A stretch of 64,000 nt of DNA, from assembly GCF_001641265.1 (NCBI RefSeq), contig NW_020167531.1, positions 1,054,001-1,118,000 on the forward strand. The letters are read 5' to 3'. Positions 1 to 9,531 of the stretch are shown one piece after another. This DNA is from Pseudogymnoascus destructans (lineage: Eukaryota; Ascomycota; Leotiomycetes; Thelebolales; Thelebolaceae). Positions within the stretch are counted from its first letter, which is position 1. Every line of letters begins with the position of its first letter. A model generated the notes under the pieces. The model made no database searches. It was not told where the DNA came from and saw only the letters and a program-made list of their open reading frames with translations. Made by a program: the position numbers and the translations under genes.

Positions 1-1089
1 GCCTCGTTGACCTTCCGCGCCCAGGGCTACCGCCTTCGCCTTTCGGCCGAGGGCCTCGACGCCATCGAGTTTGTCCTCGGACCCGATGCGTGGCAGCGCT
101 TCTGGGACACGTGCGGAAAGACTGGAGGCGGGGGCCTTGGGACCGTGGATGCGCGGACGGGAGAGAAACTAGAGCCGCCGAAATCTGCTGATGGGAAGAA
201 GTCTGTGACTCAGACCCTTGCGAGTCGCGATGGGAAGGTCGTGGGGATTTCGCGCGGGGATATGCGAAGGTTGTTTATGGAGGGATGCGAGGAGTTTGTG
301 CATTGGTCGCATCACGTCACAGGCTATGGATTAACTGCCAATGGTGTCCACGCCATCTTTGCGGACGGCTCGAAGTCGGTGGAGGGATCTATGCTGATTT
401 CTGGTGAGGGTATCCGTTCCAGCGTCGCCAAGCAGCTTTCGGGCGGGAAACTGAAGGTTTATGACACGGGCGCGAGAGGAATCCACGGACAGGCTCCAAC
501 GACGGCATTCAAGAGGCTTGGAGAAGGCGTATGGATCCTCCTTGACGAATCTCACCCTAAGGGAAAAGTTTCCGTCATTACCAACGTCCGTCCGGACGAG
601 ATGGACGATCCGTCCCTGAATTTCGGGTGGACCATGGTCGCCGAGCCTGGCATTGTCGCACCGCCTAACAATGATGATTCTACGATCGGCGCCCCAGCCG
701 CCGATGTGGCCAAAGAGCTTACAGCTGACTGGCACCCGCGCTTTAAACCCCTTTTTGACGAGATGGTGTCCTCTGACGCGGCGTTCTGGAAAATTACTTG
801 CTCGACCCCCACTGGTGTGCCGGAGTGGGAGAACCAGAACAGAGTAACTGTGATTGGAGATGCAGCGCATTCCATGACGCCTGCTGGGGGGATTGGGGCG
901 AATACTGCGGTTAGGGACTCGGCGCTTCTTGGTAAATTGCTCGCTGAAGCGGGGGGTTATAAGGAGGGCGTGACAGCTGCGTATGAGAAGGAGATGAGGG
1001 TTTATGCTAGTGAGGCTGTCCAGGCGAGTTATGGGATGGCGAAGAATCAGATGGGGATTGTGATTGACGAAAATACGAAGACGTTGTGA
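1..1089 (+). CDS. FAD-dependent monooxygenase, C-terminal part
   Basis: The frame is open to the left window edge, so the N-terminus with the Rossmann GxGxxG motif is outside. The visible ~362 residues look like a group A flavin monooxygenase of the salicylate hydroxylase/UbiH type. An RGDMRRLF stretch (near base 255) sits where these enzymes have an arginine that contacts FAD. The second FAD motif GDAAHSMTPAGGIGANTA is at about bases 856-910. The middle 'DG' motif reads GEGIRSS instead of the usual ADGIRS, which is a departure at a conserved acidic position. These enzymes use NAD(P)H and FAD to hydroxylate aromatic or polyketide substrates; the substrate cannot be read here. The stop is TGA at 1087-1089. 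Nothing next to it suggests a gene cluster, because repeats begin within 400 bases. Confidence 0.85.
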   Translation, partial: ASLTFRAQGYRLRLSAEGLDAIEFVLGPDAWQRFWDTCGKTGGGGLGTVDARTGEKLEPPKSADGKKSVTQTLASRDGKVVGISRGDMRRLFMEGCEEFVHWSHHVTGYGLTANGVHAIFADGSKSVEGSMLISGEGIRSSVAKQLSGGKLKVYDTGARGIHGQAPTTAFKRLGEGVWILLDESHPKGKVSVITNVRPDEMDDPSLNFGWTMVAEPGIVAPPNNDDSTIGAPAADVAKELTADWHPRFKPLFDEMVSSDAAFWKITCSTPTGVPEWENQNRVTVIGDAAHSMTPAGGIGANTAVRDSALLGKLLAEAGGYKEGVTAAYEKEMRVYASEAVQASYGMAKNQMGIVIDENTKTL

Positions 1090-1439
1090 GGGTGTGGGTG
1101 TTACCCAAGGGATCTATTAGATATATCACAGGCATATATTCCGCTCAACTCGGCGCAATTTATAACCAACAAATAGAAATATATTTCCACGTATTTCCAT
1201 ATTTTTCTTGTCACCTAGTCTCAAGTCCGTCGTACCTCCGACGCTGTCTCCATAACTACAGGCACACAAAAGCTTGATTTTAATGCTACGGCGTAAGGTA
1301 AACTGTATGTGGTGTGAGAACGGCGATGCAATCGTACTGCCGTGATGCATAATATTTCTCCAAATACCCATTGAATTAAATTACTCCCATTACCGCCAAA
1401 CAATTAATCTAAGCGCAACTCCATATAGTCCATCCAACC
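1090..1439. other. AT-rich intergenic stretch, no gene seen
   Basis: This is downstream of the monooxygenase. It holds only short frames with no recognisable family and presumably contains the 3' UTR. Confidence 0.6.
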
Positions 1440-1672
1440 CTATTCGCTATCACTATGCCATTTTTCGAGCATCCGTCGAATCGCATGATGCCCATTTCCA
1501 GATGCCCTCCTTATAGCATTTTCATACTGCGCTTGTCCGTCGCCAAATATGTTTGCTCCAGCATTAAGCAGTTGAACCATGCCGACTCTTCCATGTTCGG
1601 CTGCTCCTTACAATGCCGTCCTCCCATCAATCTTCGCAGGCGGGGTATTGACGTCCGCCTCGTATTCTCATA
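1440..1672 (-). pseudogene. Ankyrin-repeat protein C-terminal remnant
   Basis: On the minus strand, ending at a TAG at 1440-1442, one frame reads as the last ankyrin repeats of a fungal ankyrin protein. It contains GRTAL, then AAEHGRVGMVQLLNAGANIF, then a tail of the type NAIRRASGNGHHAIRRMLEKW. The frame has an internal TAA exactly where GRTALQ is expected (CAA to TAA) and a TGA just upstream, both consistent with C-to-T change. The 5' side stops at about 1672, where Ty3 sequence starts, so the gene was cut off by the repeats. Such repeats usually end NACHT/NLR-like or kinase-ankyrin proteins in these fungi; which one cannot be told. Confidence 0.7.
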
Positions 1673-1676
1673 AGGG

Positions 1677-3380
1677 ATGGGCACTTCCGAGAAACCCATG
1701 CATGGCAGCGTATTGTATAATCACGTACGAGAGGTCCTAGGACGCCTACGCAAGGCGAACCTATACGTAAAGCTCTCGAAGTGTGAGTTTAATGCTAAGA
1801 AGGTAGGCTTCCTTAGGTATATCGTCAAGGGGTTGCCATGGAGGACGACTACGTTGCTGCAATAGCTAAATGGCCTATACCTAGGACCCACCGACAGGTC
1901 TAGGTATTCCTTGGCTTTGCCAACTTCTACCGGCGTTTCGTCAAGCAATACTCCTCCATTGTGGCCCTAATGACAGGCCTTATGAAAGGAGCCAAAGCAG
2001 GCAAGCCAACAGGTCCATTTATCTAGGGAATAGAGCAACAAGATGCCTTACGAGATCACCTAGCGTATTAGCAAGCAGGCGTACTAGTTGAAGCTACCAC
2101 TAAGGTATAAGGCGATCCACAACATGTTCCATGTCTCATTACTAGAAAGGTATTAGAAGAACACAGAGGAACCCAACACCACCTAGTCTAGAGATCGTAG
2201 TTAGTGACGAAGAATACTAGGTAGAAGTGGTCCTAGACCATAGGACAATTAGGAAAGGAAGAGGAGACAGATGTAATGGTGGGTGCACCAGATGTGAGAA
2301 TCTAGCCACCCAAGGAAGGGATGATTTTACTAAGACAACACACTGTCTTAGGAAACAGAGCCAAGGGTTGTAGCTTGGACTATTCCACAATGCAGCAATC
2401 AGGTGTATGATGTAGTGGAGTGGTTTAGACAAGTTGTAACAAATGTTGAGTCTGATAACTCGGGGGTAAGTCAGAGGTTAGCACCTCACTGACTTTTCAG
2501 AAACAAAGAATAACAAGATCAATGCTTGGAAGCTTGGAAAAGACATGAAAGTATGTGATAGTCGATTTACTGTATTGTCTGCTTGCCCTTTCTCAAGGAA
2601 AGGGCAATCCTATTTATGCTAAAGGAGTGTAGTTCTCTGATTTTCCAAGACTTTCCATGACTAACCAGGCTTGGTAACTGTATTAGAAATCAAGTGCGAC
2701 CCACAACTAGCTTGCTAATCATGTAGCTAATGTAAGAGAATTCCATAGAACCATCTCTTGGGTTCCTAGCCTATAGGAAGTGAAAGGAGGTCCAAGGTCA
2801 GAGTACCCCTATAGACAAATTATGTCATAACTTAACCAATCTTGTGGGTAACTAAGGAGCGATGACGTGTAATGAATTATAGAGGGTTATAGAAGCTTCT
2901 AGAGCTATTGTTGATGTTCCTACGCCTCTAGTTGGTAGAGATATGCCATGTGGTAGTATTGGCCCACCCCCTTAAGGAGGAGATTTTCTTAATAACTTGT
3001 TCAATGAGTGTCCAAATGATATGCCGTAATGTATGCAGCATAAACAGATGTAGTAGAAGAGTTTGCAGCAATCGTTGAGTAGTATTGCTCTTGTTGTTGG
3101 TGTGATAAGCCAAGATATGTATGGTGACTTGTAGGTTTGAGAAGGAGATTTCTAAGTTTGCTCTTGAGTTTGATAGCAAACTGAGTGCAACGAATGTTAG
3201 TATGACAACAGAAAGGAATACAATATTAGGTAGGCTGGTTATACAGCTGTAGACAATCAATGGGTGCCAAAAAATGATGTAGGGCTAGTGTTAATTAAGG
3301 CATATCATAAGGAGACAGACACAAGGGAACAAGACATGGCAACGCAGTAATATTAGCCTATAGACTACGTAAAACAATCA
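1677..3380 (+). mobile_element. Degenerate Ty3/gypsy chromovirus: end of RT and chromodomain
   Basis: Bases about 1700-2090 encode the end of a Ty3 reverse transcriptase and its connection region (VREVLGRLRKANLYVKLSKC, then FLGFANFYRRFVK). In-frame TAG codons sit where CAG or TGG is expected. Bases about 2100-2271 resume in the integrase tail (IHNMFHVSLLE) and lead into a chromodomain. The chromodomain continues after the solo LTR at 3208-3330 (AGYTAVDNQWVPKNDVGL). RNase H and the integrase core are missing, so a large internal deletion preceded the LTR insertion. The stops are mostly TAG, matching CAG-to-TAG decay. Confidence 0.75.
2272..3207 (-). repeat. Solo LTR, 930-bp family, target duplication ACAGA
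   Basis: 936 bp from TGTAATGG to CAGTATGACA, flanked by a perfect 5-bp duplication ACAGA (2267-2271 and 3208-3212). The same family occurs at 8098, 41371-42299, 42759-43687, 45604 and 55547-56823. The 55547 copy sits directly after a polypurine tract, which sets the LTR polarity as TGTCATACTG...CCATTACA, so this copy is in minus orientation. It splits the chromodomain of the older Ty3 relic. Confidence 0.9.
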
Positions 3381-4171
3381 GAGATCAGCCTCTAACAAGG
3401 ACGATGATGAGGATCTTAGCTCTGAAGAAGAGGACAAAGAATCATCACTTAAAGGGGACGAACCTAAAGGCTCTACAGCCTCATCCTCGACCTTAGTTGA
3501 CAGCTTACACATGGGGGCAAGCGTTGTACCACTTAGAAGGCTTGACAAGGAGTCACTTAAGGAGGGTGAGCCCTAGGTTCTTAGGGGTGATGAAAAGACC
3601 AGGAGTCGCAACATGAGGAGTGACAGGGAGGCTCACTCTGCGTTAGGCTCTAGCTGCTTAAAGGGTTAGCAAACACCCAAGAAGAAGGGAAGCCTTAGAC
3701 CTACAAGGAACTTCATAGAGTTGGTGTAGGCCTCGAGCCTAGACTAGTAGGCATTTAGGACCACGTTGACAGAGGCGTAGGACACATATGTGGCAGCTTT
3801 GAGGCCCTTGGTCTTTGCCTTGCCTAGCTTGACGATAGTCTCAGCTTAGTGGAGAAGGGCCTGCTAGGGGTTGTCCACATTGCGCACAAGAACCACAGAG
3901 GGTCCTAGCACGACGACTCCATTACCCTTCGCTAGTTAGAGAGCACCCTTGCCCTTAGGGGTAGGGGCCTTCTAGGCTCAGAAAGCATTAGAGTATATGC
4001 GCTAGGCCTTGCAGAGGGCAGCAAGGGCCTAGATGGTGGTGCTAGAGTCAGCCTTAAGCCTAGCATAATCATCATTAGCCTAGCTATCTAAGAAAGCATC
4101 AGCGGCAAGCTAGAGGGCCTCTATGTTACGGCTAAGTGCTAGTGCTATGGCTAGCGCTTATGGCTGCAACC
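3381..4171 (+). pseudogene. Decayed coding-like frame riddled with TAG
   Basis: A plus-strand frame continues for about 780 bases and is broken almost only by TAG codons, many where CAG (Gln) would give a smooth reading. It starts with an acidic stretch (DEDLSSEEEDKES) and later has an Ala/Leu/Arg-rich part (TYVAALRPLVFALPSLTIVSA). I do not recognise the family. Its place after a chromodomain and before an LTR suggests retrotransposon-derived sequence. Confidence 0.4.
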
Positions 4172-4573
4172 TCACGTGATGGATAATATTGGATATCATG
4201 GATATTATGTTATCCATGTTATCCACAGCGATCCACAGAATGTCATGTGATGGATAACATTTGATATCTTGGATATTATGTTATCCATGTTATCCACGGG
4301 GATCCACAGAATATCAGGTGATGGATAACATTGGATATCGTGGATATTATGTTATCCATGTTATCCACGAATATCCCTTGGCACGACGCAACTATATAAG
4401 TAGATAGTATTTCCTTAGATACGAGCTTTGTGCTCAACTTCAATATAGTATTCTTTACAATACTGTAACGTGTTACTTGGAAAGCCTTTGTGTTTAATCC
4501 CCTGCCTCCTCTGTCAATTCAACCTTACACAAGAAACCTCTGTGTCTTCTATTGTTTAGAAGTCAGCATTACA
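4172..4573 (-). repeat. Variant 475-family LTR with 71-bp tandem repeats
   Basis: The right part (about 4378-4573) matches the inner end of the 475-bp LTR family in reverse: a TATATAAG box region, then GAAGTCAGCATTACA. Where other copies have two ~90-bp direct repeats, this one has three 71-bp units starting at 4172, 4243 and 4314. Each is built around GGATAACATT, GGATATC and TTATCCATGTTATCCAC. The left border is unclear. Confidence 0.65.
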
Positions 4574-5283
4574 ATAAGGAAGCAGGTGGAAATGGTGGTA
4601 AGATAGTGTGACATTTGCAGCAAATCAAAATCCAATAGGCACTTGCCATATAGACAGCTAAAGTCGACTCTAGTACCAACAGGAGCGTGGAAATCTATAG
4701 CTTTGGACTTCATTGTCAAGCTACCACCCTCTTGGGACCTGTTAACAGGAGTAGTATTTGACACTATCCTAGTTAGTATGGAAAGACTGACAAAATATAG
4801 AACGTTTGTGCCATATTTAGAAGCTAGTGATGGTGAAGCACTCACATACACCTTCCTTCGAGTCATATTAGCCGATCACGGATTACCAGAAGAAATCATC
4901 TCAGACAGAGACAAGCTTTTTACTTCGAAATTTTGGAAATCTTTAATGGCACTTTTGGGAACAAATTATAAGCTATCAACAGCTTTCCATCCCCAAACAG
5001 ATGGTCAAACAGAAAGACTGAATCAAACCCTTGAACAATACCTACAGAGTTATGTCAAGTACTAACAGGACAATTGGGTTTAGATATTACCCATCGCACA
5101 GTTCGCATATAACAGCGCGATGACCGAAGCAACAAAAGTCTCACCGTTCTTTGCTAATTACAGCTATTAGCTACAGGCATATAGATAACCACGACCAGAT
5201 GAATCAAGAGCAGAACAAGCTATAATTGCTACAGAATAACTCAAATCATTCCATGAACAACTCATGACAGACATCCAATTCTT
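4574..5283 (+). pseudogene. Ty3 integrase fragment
   Basis: Bases 4574-5280 encode the middle of a Ty3 integrase closely similar to that of the intact element at 47183-54180. It has the end of the zinc-binding region (CDICSKSKSNRHLPY), the DDE core with ALDFIVKLPPS and SDRDKLFTSKFWKSL, and TAFHPQTDGQTERLNQTLEQ. The frame is broken by TAG/TAA at 4607, 5063, 5080, 5168 and later. It abuts LTR sequence directly on the left and is cut on the right by a copia-like LTR starting at 5284, so it is a rearranged fragment, not an element. Confidence 0.8.
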
Positions 5284-5308
5284 TGTTACGATGGTCACGG
5301 AGGTCAAG

Positions 5309-5783
5309 TGTAACGCTGACTTCTAAACGATAGAAGACACAGAGGTTCTCTTGCGTAAAGGTTTACTTATCAGAGGAGGCAGGGGATCAGACACAAAGGC
5401 TTCAAGTAACACGTTACTAGTATATAACGAATACTGTATTGAGTTGAGCACGAAGCTCCTATCTAAGGAAATACTATCTACTTATATAGTGGCGTCATGC
5501 CTAGTGGACTCTTGGGAACTCACTCGAGTCCTCGGAGTCCTGGACTCTTAGGATTCTTCTCATCATCCTGCGAGTCCGTCACGTGCCTAGTGGACTCCTG
5601 GGAACTCACTCGAGTCCTCGGAGTCCTGGACTCTTAGGACTCTTCTCATCATTCTGCGAGTCCGTCACGTGATACTTTCGGAACTACTATTCCCCGCTGC
5701 CCCTCCAGGTACCAGGGCCGGTCTCATGCGACCTCCCTCCTTCCTGTCCTGTAGTTGGCCAGCCTTCTTGTTCCGTCGTAACA
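5309..5783 (+). repeat. Solo LTR, 475-bp family, target duplication TCAAG
   Basis: 475 bp, TGTAACGCTG...CGTCGTAACA, flanked by TCAAG at 5304-5308 and 5784-5788. It contains two ~90-bp direct repeats, each with a CACGTG motif. As read here it is the reverse of the transcription direction inferred from the complete element at 47183-54180. Confidence 0.93.
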
Positions 5784-5878
5784 TCAAGAAGCCAGTCCGG
5801 AGAATAATAAGCTAGATTGAATCTAAAGAGAAAAGAAGAAGAAGAAGGAAGGAAGGTGAGGCTATTCCTCGTAATATA

Positions 5879-7891
5879 CAGTTGTCCGCTACTCGGTGTT
5901 CCACCCACTCGCTTCGCTCGTAGGTGGCGACAGCAAGTTGTGCGTGCGACAGCAAGATGTGCGTACACCGCTATTTTGATATATAGAAAAAATAATAGTA
6001 TTCTTCATAACGTAGTATCTACAATGCCTCAAAATAACGATCCTACTATGATTGCTCGCCTTAATGAGGCCCAACAGTTCTTCTTAAAACAACCAAGTAC
6101 ATATACAATTGCTTGGGTTGCAAATAAATTCAATGTCAACCGTGAGACACTCCGACGTCGTATTACGAGTACTACGTCTCCTCAATTACCCCACGGAGGT
6201 AGCAATCGAGTCTTATCTCAATCGCAAGAGACCGCGGTCTGTCAATTCATATACGACCAACTTGAGCGCGGGGTCCCTGCCAACCGATCTATGATACTAC
6301 GGGCAGTTGCAGACTTACGACCTAATCGTACGATACCATCACAACGGTGGCTACAACGCTTTCTAAAAGCACACCCCGAATTTCATACAATTCACACGAA
6401 GACGTTAAATACACATCGGAAGCAAGCACAAAAGAAAGAGGTGTTTGAGGAATTCTTTCTCACATATAACGCCCTTATTACAAAACATAACATTAAGCCA
6501 TATAATTTATGGAATGTTGATGAGACAGGCTATATGATTGGGTGTTATAAGTCTACGGCTGTTATTGTACCAATCGGTGTAAAGCAGTGGACTGTTGATA
6601 ATCCTGAGAATCGGCTCTCTGTTACTGTAATTGAGGCAGTAAATGCAAGTGGTGCTGCACTTGCAGAAGCTATCATTATCCCTGGCAAACTTCATATGGA
6701 TTCATGGTACAATGATGACCTTGAGCCAAATGCTCTCATTATTGTAAATGAGAGCGGGTATTCAAACGACGACATTGCAATCCAATACCTTATGCATTTT
6801 ATCCAACTATCTGCAGAGCATATGGCACCAGATGATACTCGCCTCTTATTACTTGACGGCCATGACTCTCATAAAACAGAGCGCTTTCTTACATTAGCAG
6901 AAGAGCATAACATTGTTATTTGCTGCCTTCCTGGTCATACAACACATCTATTACAACCTCTTGATGTAGCGGTTTTTAAGCAGTGCAAACACTTTCATCA
7001 AAAGGCACTTGATCAAGCAGTACGTAGCTACGACTATGAGTATAAGCTACGTACGTTCCTTTCAGACCTCCCGCAAATCCGACGGCAATCTCTAACTGTC
7101 CGTACAATTCAATCTGGTTGGAGAAATACAGGACTATATCCATATAATCCTCCACTTGTAATTGACAAGATACAAGAGACTCGGAATCAAACACCTGATT
7201 ATGAGCCATTTGCTTCATATAATATTATCTCAACACCGAAAACAACTATGCAAAGTGTGCAAGCGGTTGAACATTGGCAGAAGAGAGCAGAGGAAGCTTT
7301 CTCATCGCCTTCAAGAGAAGGGTTTCAATCATTTGCACGTGGAACTACAGTTGTTCTACACCGGGCAGAGCTCTATAAGACCGAGCTAGATATTATGACT
7401 CTACGTGCAGTAGAGCAGAAGGCAGCAAAGGCAAGGGCACGGAAATCACTACAGAAAGGAGGGCAGTTATATGCATCAGATGCACGGAAAATGCGGGAAG
7501 AGAAGAAAGCAAAGTTGCAAGCAAAAGCAGACGCAAGAGCAGCAAGGGAATCGGACCAAGTAGTAAAGCAGCTACAAGCGCAAGCACGTAAAATCGAAAT
7601 TGAAGAGCGTAAGGTTGAGAGGAAGCGGGTAGCAGAGCGGAAGAAGGAAGGGTTGAAATCAAAAGTGATCATTTTACGGTATAGTAAGGATCAAAGTGAT
7701 AGTAGCAATAGTGGCAGTAGCGATAGTGATAGTAGTTCTATTGATTTTATGTTTTAATTATATAGTTATATAGTTGATATATAAGGCGTCTTTTTCTTCG
7801 TTTTATGTGTCGCACATCTTGCTGTCGCACGCACAACTTGCTGTCGCCACCTACGAGCGAAGCGAGTGGGTGGAACACCGAGTAGCGGTTG
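5879..7891 (+). mobile_element. Fot1/pogo-type DNA transposon, apparently complete
   Basis: Long terminal inverted repeats: about 75 bp are shared between 5888-5965 and the reverse complement of 7808-7886, with the core CGCTACTCGGTGTTCCACCC. Inside are short direct repeats of GCGACAGCAAG. Flanking TA dinucleotides lie at 5877-5878 and 7892-7893. The right tip lacks about 4 bases relative to the left. It carries one intact transposase gene and sits inside a copia-like LTR. Confidence 0.85.
6024..7757 (+). CDS. Fot1/pogo transposase, DD35D
   Basis: 577 residues from the ATG at 6024. The frame is open further upstream, but that part lies in the terminal repeat. The N-terminal ~130 residues form a Psq-like helix-turn-helix plus a CENP-B-type DNA-binding region. 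The catalytic DDE_1 domain follows: first Asp in NVDETGY, second in LLLLDGHDSH, third in LLQPLDVAVF. Thirty-five residues separate the second and third, the Fot1/pogo spacing. The C-terminus is a charged, Ala/Lys/Arg-rich coiled-coil-like stretch ending in a Ser/Asp-rich tail. No stop or frameshift breaks it and the terminal repeats are present, so it could be active. It cuts and pastes the element at TA. Confidence 0.92.
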   Translation: MPQNNDPTMIARLNEAQQFFLKQPSTYTIAWVANKFNVNRETLRRRITSTTSPQLPHGGSNRVLSQSQETAVCQFIYDQLERGVPANRSMILRAVADLRPNRTIPSQRWLQRFLKAHPEFHTIHTKTLNTHRKQAQKKEVFEEFFLTYNALITKHNIKPYNLWNVDETGYMIGCYKSTAVIVPIGVKQWTVDNPENRLSVTVIEAVNASGAALAEAIIIPGKLHMDSWYNDDLEPNALIIVNESGYSNDDIAIQYLMHFIQLSAEHMAPDDTRLLLLDGHDSHKTERFLTLAEEHNIVICCLPGHTTHLLQPLDVAVFKQCKHFHQKALDQAVRSYDYEYKLRTFLSDLPQIRRQSLTVRTIQSGWRNTGLYPYNPPLVIDKIQETRNQTPDYEPFASYNIISTPKTTMQSVQAVEHWQKRAEEAFSSPSREGFQSFARGTTVVLHRAELYKTELDIMTLRAVEQKAAKARARKSLQKGGQLYASDARKMREEKKAKLQAKADARAARESDQVVKQLQAQARKIEIEERKVERKRVAERKKEGLKSKVIILRYSKDQSDSSNSGSSDSDSSSIDFMF

Positions 7892-7973
7892 TAGCCTTGG
7901 TGACTAAGGCTGTACCCGTAACAACCATAACAACCATAACAACCATAACAAGCTGTAAGTTATAATCGTAACA

Positions 7974-8097
7974 CTACCCCCCCCCCTACTAAGATTGATC
8001 TCCTGATCAAGAGTAAGATCATTGTGGCTTCTGTGGGTAATGTCAGTGGAAACCTTGTGTGAGTTCAGGTGCATTGTTGAAGTTTGTAGCAGGATAC
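7974..8097 (-). other. 3' end of copia-like internal region
   Basis: Read on the minus strand, this short stretch ends in a purine tract (AGTAGG followed by a G run) next to the LTR tip TGTTACG. That is the expected polypurine tract and 3' LTR order. No reading frame can be assigned. Confidence 0.45.
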
Positions 8098-9004
8098 TGT
8101 AATGGTGGGTGCACCAGATGTGAGAATCTAGCCACCCAAGGAAGGGATGATTTTACTAAGACAACACACTGTCTTAGGAAACAGAGCCAAAGGGTCGTAG
8201 CTTAGACTATTCCACAACGCAGCAATCAGGTGTGTGATGTAGTGAAGTGGTTCAGACAAGTTGCAACAAATGTTGAGTCTGGGAACTCAGGGGTAAGTCA
8301 GAGGTCAACACCTCACTGACTTTTCAGAAACAAGGAGTAACAAGATGAATGCTTGGAAGCTTGGAAAAGACGTGGAAGTATGTGATAGTCGATTTACTGT
8401 ATTGTCTGCTTGCCCTTTCTTAAGTAAAGGGCAATCCTATTTATGCTAAAGGAGTGTAGTTCTCTCATTTTCCATGACTTTCCATGACTAACCAGGCTTG
8501 GTAACTGTAGTCGACGTAAGAGAATCCCATAGAACCATCTCCTAGGTTCCTAGCCTATAGGAAGTGAAAGGAGGTCCAAGGTCAGAGTACCCCTATATAC
8601 AAATTATGTCATAACTTAACCAATCTTGTGGGTAACTAAGGAGCGATGACGTGTAATGAATCATAGAGGGTTGTAGAAGCTTTTGGAGCTATTGTTCATG
8701 TTCCTAGGCCTCTAGTTGATAGAGATATGTCATGTGTAGTATTAGCCCAGTAACTAAGGAGTGATGTCATGTAATGAATCATAGAGGGTTGTAGAGATAT
8801 GCTATGTGGTAATATCGGCCCAGTAACTAAGGAGTGATGACATGTAATAAATCATAGATGGTTGTAGCAATCGTTGAGTAGTATTGCTCTTGTTGTTGGT
8901 GTGATAAGCCAAAATATGTATAGTGACTTGTAGGTTTGAGGAGGAGATTTCCAAGTTTGCTCTTGAGTTTGATAGCAAACTGAGTGCAACGAATGTCAGT
9001 ATGA
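8098..9004 (-). repeat. 930-family LTR, truncated at its end
   Basis: Starts TGTAATGGTGG at 8098 and runs colinear with the other copies to CAGTATGA at about 9004. The last CA is replaced by the palindromic insertion that follows. It has an internal local duplication: the motif 'taactaaggag(c/t)gatg(t/a)catgtaat' occurs three times at about 8633-8860. Confidence 0.8.
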
Positions 9005-9009
9005 GAGGC

Positions 9010-9090
9010 TGTGCCTGGCGTGTCCGAGCCAGCTCTGACGACGATCTTCCATTGCTCGTTGTCGGGGCTGGCTAGGACACGCCAGGCACA
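9010..9090. repeat. Small palindromic insertion (24-bp arms)
   Basis: The arms 9010-9033 and 9067-9090 are inverted copies (TGTGCCTGGCGTGTCC core) with one mismatch and a 33-base loop. TATGAGA flanks the palindrome on both sides (9000-9006 and 9091-9097), with three extra bases on the left. This fits a tiny foldback/MITE-like insertion with a 7-bp duplication, placed in the end of an LTR. Confidence 0.6.
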
Positions 9091-9097
9091 TATGAGA

Positions 9098-9347
9098 ACG
9101 GGAGGAGTTTCTAGATTCGGCTTGGGTGGGTCATGTGGGATGGAACTGGGTATATAGAATTAATTTCTTGTTTTACTGGGTATATGGAGTTTTTGCCCTT
9201 GAATTATTTGTGATTTTTCTAAGTTTGTAGTTTGGTGTTCTTGCTCTGGATTTTGGTGGGGTCAGAAAAGTCGCCGCTATGGCCACGACTTACGTTACAT
9301 TAGTGGCGTGTTATGCAGCTGGCTTTAATGTGGGTGACTAGCTTATT
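9098..9347. other. Unique sequence between repeats
   Basis: No family recognised. It ends at the TA target of the next transposon. If that 10.4-kb insertion is removed, this stretch becomes the native sequence immediately upstream of the Scm3-type gene, so it may hold part of that gene's original promoter. Confidence 0.4.
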
Positions 9348-9349
9348 TA

Positions 9350-9443
9350 ATCGTCGTAACCAACTTTTCGCTTCGCTCAAGGTTGGAGGAAGCGATCCGC
9401 GCGCACGAGACATGGAGGGGAAGCGAAGTACGCGCACGAGAAA
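9350..9443 (+). repeat. Left terminal inverted repeat of pogo element
   Basis: Matches the reverse complement of 19647-19740 almost perfectly. It contains a Cys-box-like GC-rich motif CGCGCACGAGA twice, a likely transposase binding site by analogy with other subterminal repeats. Confidence 0.9.
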
Positions 9444-9531
9444 CGTGCGTCTGTTCACCGCTACTCTTAAACAAAACCATTTCCATAGCTGTACATAGTA
9501 ATTTATATTGTAACCTGATGTAATTCATTTA

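Larger units (their letters stand above)
5284..7973 (-). repeat. Copia-like LTR split by two nested insertions
   Basis: The outer ends read TGTTACGA (5284) and TCGTAACA (ending 7973), an 8-bp terminal inverted repeat. About 210 bases of the LTR remain once the solo LTR (5309-5783) and the pogo element (5879-7891) are removed. On the right, read on the minus strand, the LTR is preceded by a G-rich polypurine tract (C run at 7977-7986 on the plus strand), so this is the 3' LTR of a minus-oriented element. No target duplication is found. Confidence 0.6.

Noticed and set aside
5351..5551. A 66-codon frame (MRKGLLIRGGRGSDT) also present at 41016, 46888, 47225 and 53748
   Set aside because: It recurs only because it lies inside the 475-bp LTR and runs opposite to the element's transcription; no sign of separate selection on it can be seen here.
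8633..8870. Possible separate tandem element in the LTR at 8098
   Set aside because: The repeated 'taactaaggag' units are also present in the LTR copy at 55547, so they are an allelic feature of the LTR family.
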